Shown: positions 36,925 to 44,771 of the stretch, one piece after another | How positions within the stretch are numbered: position 1 is the stretch's first letter | Layout of the letters: every line of letters starts with the position of its first letter | Assembly (NCBI GenBank): GCA_026986005.1 | Contig: JALSPK010000141.1 | Coordinates: 1 to 64,000 of the forward strand | Length of the DNA stretch: 64,000 nt | Direction of reading: 5' to 3' | DNA from: Saprospiraceae bacterium | GTDB lineage: Bacteria > Bacteroidota > Bacteroidia > Chitinophagales > Saprospiraceae | Program-made: the position numbers and the translations under genes | The notes under the pieces: generated by a model | Database searches by the model: none | Seen by the model: the letters and a program-made list of their open reading frames with translations, nothing else | What the model was told of the DNA's origin: nothing

Positions 36925-37290
36925 ATGAGCAACTATAAACCCATATTAATCATCCTATCGCTTTTATTTTTTATTAGCTGTAATTCGAATATTGATAATA
37001 CATCATTAATCGAAAAAGAAGTAAATAATAGAATACGGATATTAATCAAAAATAAAATTGAAAAATGTCGAAGAAATGCGCTTGAAGATGCAGAAATACA
37101 TGTTGATTCTATTATTTCAGAAATTACACAAAACTCTGTAAATAAAGGCATAGATTTTCCGGAGAAACCCGTGAAAAAAGATACGGATAGTCTGAGTTTT
37201 AATATAGAAATAGATTCAATTAACTTGGAAAAAGTAATAGACAGTTTGAGATTATTAAGAGACACAACGCATAATGACAAAAAAAATTAG
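36925..37290 (+). CDS. Small lipoprotein upstream of nhaC
   Basis: A 121-residue protein with lipobox FFISC (Cys19). The mature part is highly charged and largely helical (EKEVNNRIRILIKNKIEKCRRN, DSINLEKVIDSLRLLRDT), perhaps a short coiled coil. No family is recognised. Its last 17 bases overlap nhaC, so the two are translationally coupled, but a functional link to the antiporter is only inferred. Confidence 0.65.
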   Translation: MSNYKPILIILSLLFFISCNSNIDNTSLIEKEVNNRIRILIKNKIEKCRRNALEDAEIHVDSIISEITQNSVNKGIDFPEKPVKKDTDSLSFNIEIDSINLEKVIDSLRLLRDTTHNDKKN

Positions 37291-38731
37291 TATAGTAGAA
37301 GCATTAATCCCGATTGTATTTCTAGTGATTTTGTTAGCTTTCAATGTACAAGCTATTTATGGAGATGATGCATTGTCAGGATCCAATCAATTTGCATTGT
37401 TATTAGGGGCATCTGTAGCAACATTGATAGGATTTAAAAATAAAGTCAAATTTGAAGATATGATGGAATCCGTATCCAAAAATATCAAATCAACAAGCGG
37501 GGCTATATTGATATTGCTTTTCGTAGGTGGATTAAGTGGTACATGGTTGTTGAGCGGTATAATTCCTACAATGATATATTACGGGTTACAAATTTTGAAT
37601 GCAAAAATATTTTTAGTAGCCTCAGTAGTTATTGCTTCAATTATATCGTTAGCTACCGGAAGTTCGTGGAGCACATCTGCTACGGTTGGTATTGCCTTAA
37701 TCGGAATAGGCAAAGCACTGGGAATAAATGAAGGTATGATTGCCGGAGCTGTAATATCGGGTGCATATTTTGGAGATAAAATATCTCCTTTATCAGATAC
37801 TACCAATTTAGCTTCTGCGGTAGCTGGCGTCAATTTGTTTACTCACATTAGATATATGCTTAAGACGACGATCCCTTCAATATCGATAACGCTAATTTTG
37901 TTTACAATATTAGGATTTTTTCAGGGAAGTGGTTCAGATTCTGTTGATGTTAGTACTTTGCTATCAGCAATAAAAGAATCGTTTGTTATCAGTCCATGGC
38001 TGCTTATAGTACCGGCAATAGTCATAGCATTGATTATAAAAAAGACGGAGCCTTTAATAGCTTTGATGATTGGAACACTTCTTGGCGGTTTATTTGCAAT
38101 TGTCTTTCAATATGAATTAATAGAAAAATTCGCAGGGGTTGATAGTATTGATTTTAATTCTGCCTATAAAATCGTGATGAACGCAATCACAAAAGATACA
38201 ATAATAGAAACCTCCAATGCTAAATTAAACGATCTTTTCACATCAGGAGGAATGGCAGGAATGTTAGGAACAATTTGGTTAATAATAACCGCAATGGTTT
38301 TTGGAGGCATAATGGAGGCCATCGGTGCATTAAATGCTATTAGCAATGCTTTGCTAAGAGTTGCAAAAGGAGATTTTGGTGTTTTTGCAAGTACAGTAAC
38401 AACATGTATTTTTTTTAATGGAACGGTTTCAGACCAATATTTGGCTATTGTTGTTCCGGGTAAAATGTACAAAACTGCATTTGATGATAAGGGTCTTGCC
38501 CCGGAAAATCTCAGTCGTACTCTTGAAGATTCGGGAACAGTCACCTCTGTTTTATTTCCATGGAATACCGGAGGAGCATACAATTCCAGGGTTCTGACGG
38601 TTGATACTTTTACTTATTTGCCTTATGCGTTTTTTAATTTACTAAGTCCTTTAATGACACTCGTATTTGCGTATTTTAAAATAAAAATAAAGAAAAATCA
38701 AAAGAACTTATCTTCCTTGGAGTTAAGGTGA
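37274..38731 (+). CDS. Na+/H+ antiporter, NhaC family
   Basis: A 485-residue inner-membrane protein with about 11-12 helices. NhaC-type motifs are LATGSSWSTSATVGIALIGI and GAYFGDKISPLSDTTNLAS, and in the second half MFGGIMEAIGAL-like and VTSVLFPWNTGGAYNSRVL. It exchanges Na+ for H+ and helps keep pH and sodium balance. Some NhaC-family members are malate/lactate antiporters, which sequence alone cannot exclude. The start ATG lies within the upstream lipoprotein gene. A strong hairpin terminator follows. Confidence 0.9.
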   Translation: MTKKISIVEALIPIVFLVILLAFNVQAIYGDDALSGSNQFALLLGASVATLIGFKNKVKFEDMMESVSKNIKSTSGAILILLFVGGLSGTWLLSGIIPTMIYYGLQILNAKIFLVASVVIASIISLATGSSWSTSATVGIALIGIGKALGINEGMIAGAVISGAYFGDKISPLSDTTNLASAVAGVNLFTHIRYMLKTTIPSISITLILFTILGFFQGSGSDSVDVSTLLSAIKESFVISPWLLIVPAIVIALIIKKTEPLIALMIGTLLGGLFAIVFQYELIEKFAGVDSIDFNSAYKIVMNAITKDTIIETSNAKLNDLFTSGGMAGMLGTIWLIITAMVFGGIMEAIGALNAISNALLRVAKGDFGVFASTVTTCIFFNGTVSDQYLAIVVPGKMYKTAFDDKGLAPENLSRTLEDSGTVTSVLFPWNTGGAYNSRVLTVDTFTYLPYAFFNLLSPLMTLVFAYFKIKIKKNQKNLSSLELR

Positions 38732-38798
38732 TTTGATTTTCTTTTCTGCTATACTCGACCTTGACCTCTAATGCGCAATGTCCGTTTTAAATAAAGAA

Positions 38799-38830
38799 GG
38801 GTTATCCAAACATCTTGGATAACCCCTTTT
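38799..38830. terminator. Bidirectional terminator between nhaC and the Omp28-like gene
   Basis: GGGTTATCCAA (38799-38809) pairs perfectly with TTGGATAACCC (38815-38825) over a 5-base loop, followed by CTTTTT on the plus strand. The minus strand also has a T-rich exit, so it can serve the convergent gene ending at 38859. Confidence 0.88.
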
Positions 38831-38858
38831 TGACATACCTTGCAAGACAACGGTAGTT

Positions 38859-41525
38859 TTATCTTGTAAGAACTATTTTCTTTGAATATACTTTATTATT
38901 ATCAAAAATCTCAATAAAATAACTTCCTTTTTCAAGGTTTGATAATGAAATTGTTTTCACCTCATCAATCATTTTGCTCTTCAATACCAGTTGACCACTT
39001 GTATTGTAAATACTGATTTTTGAACCTTTTTTAGCGGTAATAGTTATATAGTCCTTAGTTGGATTTGGATATATATTAACATCACTTGGATCACCTATAG
39101 TAATAGTCCCTGTAGTAACTTCAATATCAGCTTCAGCTGCATTAAGTACTTTTCCTGTTGTATTATCCAACAACAAAACTGCTACCTTTATATTATTTTC
39201 ATCGTATTTTGCAGGTAGTTTTGTCGTAAAACCATAGTTGTTTTTTTCTCCGTACTTTAAAGTAGACGGAACACTTCCGGCAATACCATCCCATCCACCG
39301 ACGATATATCTACCAACATGATTATATACCATTTTGTTGGCAGGAATAGGATCTCCTAATTTACTCCAATCAATTCCTTCCCAGTCAACAATTTTAATTC
39401 CATTTGAAGCATAGTAATTAGCTTGAGCATATTTTGCTGTGGTGCCGGTAACACCATCTTCGATTACAATCATTGATAAACGATAATTTGTGTTATCCAA
39501 ATCTAATGCTGCAATAGTTGAAGCATCAACCGTAATGGTTCTTGAATCTTTGTCTATAGTTGATTTTGATATTTCAATTTTAGCAACAGGTACATCATCT
39601 TTAATTTCAAGATACGCGTCATTAAATTTTCCAGGATCTGCGATAGATTCCCTATTAATAACACCACTTGGATATCCTGAAACCATACTAGATATTTTAC
39701 CGTCGTATTCTGTGTTTGCCATAGGGTCTCCATTGTGTACAGCTATCCCAATCCATTGTCCGGAAGAATAGTTATGAGACATATTTTTGAGACCGACATG
39801 ACCTCTAACGCACCATCCACACCATGTTCCTGTAGCTTCTTCCCCAACAACTACCTTTGTAAACACTTCATTTACAACCACGAAACTTTTTGTTAACTCG
39901 TTATCATCTATATTTTCGTCATCATTTTCATTGGGCTTTGATACGGTTAATGTTACTTCATGTGTTCCTGTTACTGTTGCATTGTAAGGAGTACCGTGAG
40001 TAAAGCTATATGTTTCACCGGGGTTGAGAGCAATACCTGATACATTGTACAGCACTTTGGAACCACCATCAATAGCATACTCTACATCAAAGCTATTTAA
40101 AACGTTAACATTGCTTAAGTTTCTTACAGTTCCAATAATATCAATATTACCGGTTGCATATCCTCCTTTAGTATCAATTGATTCTAATTTAACATCATTT
40201 TTAACCTCTGTGTAGTTGTCAAATACAGCTCTTATATAATATGTATGTTCATATCCAAGCTCACCAAGATCATTCCATTTATCGTTGAAATAACCCCAAG
40301 CAGAATGTTCAATAAATGGTTTTGTTGTTGTTAAGGCTAGATTTATATTATTTTCGCCTTCCACAACTCCAATAAAATATTTTCCTGGTGCTAAAACTAC
40401 TGCAGGAAAAATATTGACTTGGTATAAAGTATCTGATGTAATCTCAAATGATAAGGTTTTTCCTATTTCGTTTGCGGGCTTTCCATTTTTAAAGTCTCTT
40501 ATTTTCAACGAAATAATATTACCCTCTGTCGCATTAGTTCCCAATGAAAATTGAACAGAAGTAAGAGTGTCCTGCTTCAAAATAGTAAATACTTGTCCCA
40601 ACTCACTACCTGCTATACCCACACCTATATGACCAGTTATATGTCCATTGTCTCTAGCAAGTATATTATCAAATTTTATTGTTTTAGTTAGTGGTTTTGC
40701 ATCCGGATTAGCATCTTTGGAGTATGTGTTTTCAAAGGAAAATATCACATCACCTTTTTCTGTTGCGCTAAATTCTTTAAATGTAGCGGCTTTACTTTCA
40801 TTAGTTAATATTGGTAAATCGATAAGTGAACTATCAATATAACCATTGTCAGTTTTTGCAAAAAATAATATTGTATCCTCCATAGCACTCCCTAAATTAG
40901 TTAATTTGGCACTAGGTTTAAAACTAGCTTGCTCCAATGGGACTTGGTAATATTCACTGATGTATCCTGTCAATGAAGTATGAAGTTCTGCCGTCTCAGG
41001 GAGTGATTTTACAGCAACGATACCATTAAACTCGTGTATTGTACCTTTGTATTGGTCTCCAGATACGCTATAATCAATAGAAATATCACCGGTAAAGATT
41101 GTGTCAATCGTGACATTGATAGTAAAGGCATAACTTCCCGGAGCAGTAATTCCTCCAAAACTGTTATCATTATCACCCCAAGTAACTGTTTGACCGCTAA
41201 TTGACAAAGCTTCAGGTTTGGTTTGACTATTTGTCTTTCCGGGAAAAGGATCATCAGCAGAATTCGGTTTGATTCCGGCTGGAAATGTCATAACAACTTG
41301 ATCGGCAAACTCTTCATCCGGAGATTCAACGTTCAATGTGAATTTTAAATCCATAGTTGTTCCTGCAACATAAAAATTGTCTGATTGAATAGAACCGCTG
41401 ATATCTAAAATACCTCTTTGCTGGATATTGTTGTTATTTACAAGTCTTTGTGAACCAAGTAGTGATTGTCCATAGGTATTACCGATAAAGGTAAAAAGAA
41501 CAAATAGTAAGAAAATTTTTTTCAT
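38859..41525 (-). CDS. Omp28-like surface protein with type A T9SS sorting domain
   Basis: An 888-residue secreted protein. A signal peptide ends at NTYGQ (about residue 19). The N-terminal half holds Ig-like beta domains (FYVAGTTMDLKFTLNVESPD, SYSFTIN-like strands). The middle contains an Omp28-type thioredoxin-like region: EEATGTWCGWCVRGHVG with a CxxC pair, then GIAVHNGDPMANTEYDG and VSGYPSGVINR. The C-terminal ~75 residues are a type A T9SS domain (VNIYPNPTKDYITI, KISIYNTSGQLVLKS, LEKGSYFIEIF). It should be exported and attached to the surface by T9SS. The CGWC pair suggests thiol-disulfide chemistry, which is not proven for Omp28 proteins. Confidence 0.87.
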   Translation of the reverse strand: MKKIFLLFVLFTFIGNTYGQSLLGSQRLVNNNNIQQRGILDISGSIQSDNFYVAGTTMDLKFTLNVESPDEEFADQVVMTFPAGIKPNSADDPFPGKTNSQTKPEALSISGQTVTWGDNDNSFGGITAPGSYAFTINVTIDTIFTGDISIDYSVSGDQYKGTIHEFNGIVAVKSLPETAELHTSLTGYISEYYQVPLEQASFKPSAKLTNLGSAMEDTILFFAKTDNGYIDSSLIDLPILTNESKAATFKEFSATEKGDVIFSFENTYSKDANPDAKPLTKTIKFDNILARDNGHITGHIGVGIAGSELGQVFTILKQDTLTSVQFSLGTNATEGNIISLKIRDFKNGKPANEIGKTLSFEITSDTLYQVNIFPAVVLAPGKYFIGVVEGENNINLALTTTKPFIEHSAWGYFNDKWNDLGELGYEHTYYIRAVFDNYTEVKNDVKLESIDTKGGYATGNIDIIGTVRNLSNVNVLNSFDVEYAIDGGSKVLYNVSGIALNPGETYSFTHGTPYNATVTGTHEVTLTVSKPNENDDENIDDNELTKSFVVVNEVFTKVVVGEEATGTWCGWCVRGHVGLKNMSHNYSSGQWIGIAVHNGDPMANTEYDGKISSMVSGYPSGVINRESIADPGKFNDAYLEIKDDVPVAKIEISKSTIDKDSRTITVDASTIAALDLDNTNYRLSMIVIEDGVTGTTAKYAQANYYASNGIKIVDWEGIDWSKLGDPIPANKMVYNHVGRYIVGGWDGIAGSVPSTLKYGEKNNYGFTTKLPAKYDENNIKVAVLLLDNTTGKVLNAAEADIEVTTGTITIGDPSDVNIYPNPTKDYITITAKKGSKISIYNTSGQLVLKSKMIDEVKTISLSNLEKGSYFIEIFDNNKVYSKKIVLTR

Positions 41526-41905
41526 GTTTCATGTTTTAATGTTAATAAATGTAGTTTGAAAAGTTATTTGAAATTAATGAATTATATAAAATAAACCAAG
41601 CAGCATTTCCACAACAATATATTATAGAATACCAACAATTCAATATTTCTTAGAAAAGCAATTTTATAGTAATGAGCCCAAAGGTATTATTTTTTTTTAT
41701 AAAAACAATTAATAGCTATAAAAAATATAAGTTTATATTACCAAATCCCATGATGGTCTGGTATAACAGTCAAACCTCTATCGAGTATAGTATCATGTTT
41801 TTAATAACAAATTGATACTTCGATAATGATTATAAAAAGTGTGGTATGTAACTATTATAGAACCATATTTAAAAATAAATTGATAAAAATTTACGTTCAA
41901 CCGTT
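41526..41905. other. Divergent intergenic region
   Basis: I see no gene, RNA or strong promoter match in these 380 AT-rich bases between the Omp28-like gene and the patatin gene. A TAACTTTT element on the minus strand near 41558 is a weak -7 candidate. Confidence 0.4.
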
Positions 41906-44086
41906 ATGAAAACAATTATTGCTTTACTGATATTTTTGTCTTTTAGCCTAACAGCTCAAGATACTATTTCAAAGCCAAAAATCGCCTTGGTTCTGAGCGG
42001 TGGTACAGCTAAAGGCTTAGCTCATATTGGAGTTTTAAAGGTCTTAGAGGAGCAGGGAATAAAACCGGATTTGATTGTAGGAACAAGCATGGGGAGCATT
42101 ATCGGAGGACTGTATGCAATTGGATATACTGCTGACGAAATTGAACAAATAACATTAAACACAGATTGGTTTAAATACTTATCAAATGATACTGACTTAA
42201 GAAATCTAAACATTGAGGTAAAAGATGATTTTGAAGAATATGTTTATAATTTTCCCATAGAAAAAAGGAAGCCGGGACTTGGCAAAGGGCTTATTTATGG
42301 CCACGAACTAGAGCTATATTTAAATAGAATTTCTTTTCCTTCATATAAATATTCAAATTTTGATGAATTCCCGATTCGATATAGAGCAATATCTACTGAT
42401 GTACTAAATAATGAAGTTTATATATTCAAAGACGGACCCTTGCCTTTGGCATTAAGGGCAAGTATGTCTATTCCCAGCCTTTTTGAACCAATTAGGTACA
42501 AAGGGAAAGTACTGGTAGACGGGGGGATTTTAGACAACTTTGGTGTAGATATCGCTTTGCAGGAAGGCGCAGATATTATAATTGGATCAAACGTGGAAAG
42601 GATATCTAAAAGCGAAGACGATTTTGATACTTACAAAAATTTATTTGCCCAGCTTATGATGCTCCATTCAAAACAAAAGTACAAAAAATATAAAGATAGT
42701 GTTGATGTATTGATCGAACCTCCGGTATTGGAAATGGGCTCTAAATTTGATAAAGCTAAAAAAATTATAAATATCGGTTATCAAACAGCATTGAAGCATT
42801 TGAGTGAATTGAAAAAGATTAAATCAAGTATTTATGGCGATTATAAAAAACGTAAAAAAATAACTCATGAAAAATCTTTCCCAATTAGTCAAATTGCAAT
42901 ACGAGGGATAAATGATTTATCTTATAAATACCATATATATAACAGATTAAGAAATAGTATTGGGTTGATTGCAAACTATTCAGTCATTGAAAAAGAAATA
43001 ACCGACCTTTACAGAAGTGGGCAGTTTTCGTATATAAAGTATTATATTGAAAAAATATCAGATAATAACTATAAGCTTTTATTTGATTTCGCACCAAAAG
43101 CAAAAAATAATCTTCAACTTGGAATTCATTATACAGAACAAGTTGATTTGGGCTTAATAGTGGGTCTAACTTCTAGAAATAGTTTGTCACTCAATACAAA
43201 ATTTAAAATAAAGGCTCGAATATCAAAATATCCCGGAGTAGATCAATACATTTCCAAGTATTTTAAAATTAAAAACACTAGAGTTGGGTTTAAACAATTT
43301 TTCAACTATTCAATGGATAAAATTACAATTTATGATGAACAAATTAAATTAACAGCCTATAACCGTAATTTTTTAAATTTTGGTGGTGGTGCGATATTAG
43401 TTCTCGGACACAACTCCATGCTAGAATCCGGTTATAAATATGAAAAATACTTTTTTAATAAGTTGTTTAGGGCAGAATTTCAAAAAATTGGAAATACGGT
43501 TGTTGATAAAAACTCTATATATTTGTCTTATTACCTAAATAGCTTGGATGATAAGTTTTTCGCTACAAAAGGACTTCTTTTTAAATCTAATATTGAGTAT
43601 AATTTTAAAACAAGTATCGAAACTAAAAAAAACAATGATACCATTCTCGGATATTACAATCTAGGTAAAGTCAATATGAAGCTAAAAAAATTCACTTCTA
43701 TTAATAAAAATTTGGTTATTGAGAGTAGTATTCTTGCTGAATATAATATTTACGGTGATAGTTTAAATTTTGTACTAAATGATAAGATTTTAGGTGGAGT
43801 TTATCCGGATAATAGCTCTAGAATTCCTTTCTGGGGATTGCCAAATAGTTATATAATTCCCAAAAATTATAGCATAGCATCCTTTGGTTTAAGATACAAA
43901 ATATCTGACAGGATTTACATAAAATCTGTGATAAATACAGGAATTGTAAATCTAAACGATGTATACCTAGGAGGAGGAGTATCTTTTACATTCAAATCAC
44001 CCATAGGCCCATTAAGTATAAGTATAACTAAATCGACGCAATACATTGCACCACAGATTCATATATCAATGGGAAATTTCAGATAA
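41906..44086 (+). CDS. Patatin-like phospholipase with POTRA-like and outer-membrane barrel domains
   Basis: A 726-residue protein. The signal peptide ends at LTAQ (residue 18). The patatin domain (about 24-290) has the oxyanion loop SGGTAKG (31-37), the nucleophile Ser61 in GTSMG, and the catalytic Asp in VDGGILDNFG. A POTRA-like linker follows (about 325-395; FPISQIAIRGINDLSYK), then a C-terminal Omp85-type barrel (about 400-726) ending with APQIHISMGNFR. The layout matches PlpD-type autotransported lipases (type Vd) or bound outer-membrane phospholipases. It would hydrolyse acyl ester bonds in lipids at the cell surface or periplasm. It stands as a single gene. Confidence 0.88.
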   Translation: MKTIIALLIFLSFSLTAQDTISKPKIALVLSGGTAKGLAHIGVLKVLEEQGIKPDLIVGTSMGSIIGGLYAIGYTADEIEQITLNTDWFKYLSNDTDLRNLNIEVKDDFEEYVYNFPIEKRKPGLGKGLIYGHELELYLNRISFPSYKYSNFDEFPIRYRAISTDVLNNEVYIFKDGPLPLALRASMSIPSLFEPIRYKGKVLVDGGILDNFGVDIALQEGADIIIGSNVERISKSEDDFDTYKNLFAQLMMLHSKQKYKKYKDSVDVLIEPPVLEMGSKFDKAKKIINIGYQTALKHLSELKKIKSSIYGDYKKRKKITHEKSFPISQIAIRGINDLSYKYHIYNRLRNSIGLIANYSVIEKEITDLYRSGQFSYIKYYIEKISDNNYKLLFDFAPKAKNNLQLGIHYTEQVDLGLIVGLTSRNSLSLNTKFKIKARISKYPGVDQYISKYFKIKNTRVGFKQFFNYSMDKITIYDEQIKLTAYNRNFLNFGGGAILVLGHNSMLESGYKYEKYFFNKLFRAEFQKIGNTVVDKNSIYLSYYLNSLDDKFFATKGLLFKSNIEYNFKTSIETKKNNDTILGYYNLGKVNMKLKKFTSINKNLVIESSILAEYNIYGDSLNFVLNDKILGGVYPDNSSRIPFWGLPNSYIIPKNYSIASFGLRYKISDRIYIKSVINTGIVNLNDVYLGGGVSFTFKSPIGPLSISITKSTQYIAPQIHISMGNFR

Positions 44087-44113
44087 GCAATAATTGAAAA
44101 TAAATAAAATATT

Positions 44114-44239
44114 TTATTTATTTGAATTCTTAACCTTAATTACAAGCCAGATACCGATAACTATTGGTAATAGTACCAGAACTGAAATCATAAAAATCAT
44201 CAATGTATCCGCCTGTGCCCAATCAATTAAATTAATCAT
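44114..44239 (-). CDS. Small single-pass membrane protein (41 residues), divergent from nosZ1
   Basis: The minus strand reads ATG (44239-44237) to TAA (44116-44114). The translation begins MINLIDWAQADTLM, then a hydrophobic segment of about 20 residues (IFMISVLVLLPIVIGIWLVI) and a basic end KVKNSNK. This is a convincing single-span topology, with the positive end inside. The A-rich leader (AACTAAAATT) before the ATG is like those of other genes here. No family is recognised. Its 3' end lies close to the patatin gene (stop 44086), and its 5' end faces the nosZ1 promoter region. Function unknown, and a role in the N2O system is only possible from position. Confidence 0.5.
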   Translation of the reverse strand: MINLIDWAQADTLMIFMISVLVLLPIVIGIWLVIKVKNSNK

Positions 44240-44499
44240 AATTTTAGTTTTTTTAGTTTTGTTTAAATGTTATTACAAATACTAAATTAATAATAAATTT
44301 TCAAATAACAAAATCTTGATTTATATTTATAGATTATCAGACAAATAAGTTAATTTCATTAACATGTTTTTTTATGCTAAATCATCGTATCTTTTTTTAA
44401 TCTACCTAGATTTTTGTAATTTATACACCGTATAAATTATATTGCTGGCTACTGAACTTATGAAATTAAAAATTTTTATGAGTTGAGGTTTAATTATTG

Positions 44500-44523
44500 T
44501 AACAACAATACGAAGTGTTGTTA
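44500..44523. promoter_or_regulatory. Inverted repeat, candidate operator of the nos cluster
   Basis: TAACAACA (44500-44507) and TGTTGTTA (44516-44523) are perfect 8-base arms with an 8-base spacer. Size and symmetry fit a dimeric (for example Crp/Fnr-like) regulator site. It lies about 165 bases before the -33 box, rather far for direct activation. The right half, extended as TGTTGTTATATTT, recurs at 51221-51233 before nosD. Confidence 0.4.
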
Positions 44524-44686
44524 TATTTCTTATTATATATTACAGATATTTAAGATATTTATAATTTGTATGTTTAAGTTATTAGTTTCATTTTTGAGAA
44601 AATCTAAATAAAGGACATATTTGTCTTTTAAGTGATGTTTTTGTGGTTTGAATGTAAAGTAAAATTGAAAAAACTTATTCCAAATA

Positions 44687-44718
44687 TTTGTTCAATAATA
44701 ATATTGGTATTAATTTAG
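44687..44718 (+). promoter_or_regulatory. Promoter of nosZ1-nosZ2 (-33 TTTG, -7 TAATTTAG)
   Basis: TTTG at 44687-44690 and TAATTTAG at 44711-44718 are 20 bases apart, matching the Bacteroidota sigma pattern with one mismatch in the -7 box. Confidence 0.55.
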
Positions 44719-44771
44719 CCGAACTGAAAAAATATTTAAATTATTTATTAAGCTAAACTAAATTTAATGTT

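Larger units (their letters stand above)
44240..44771. other. Regulatory region upstream of nosZ1
   Basis: No gene is visible in these 532 bases. They hold an inverted repeat at 44500-44523 and a good -33/-7 promoter at 44687-44718. The nosZ1 leader from the -7 box to the ATG is 53 bases. Confidence 0.55.

Noticed and set aside
44094..44285. Plus-strand TTG-initiated 63-codon frame after the patatin gene
   Set aside because: It overlaps the minus-strand 41-codon frame, which has an ATG, a clean membrane segment and a typical leader. The plus-strand translation looks random.
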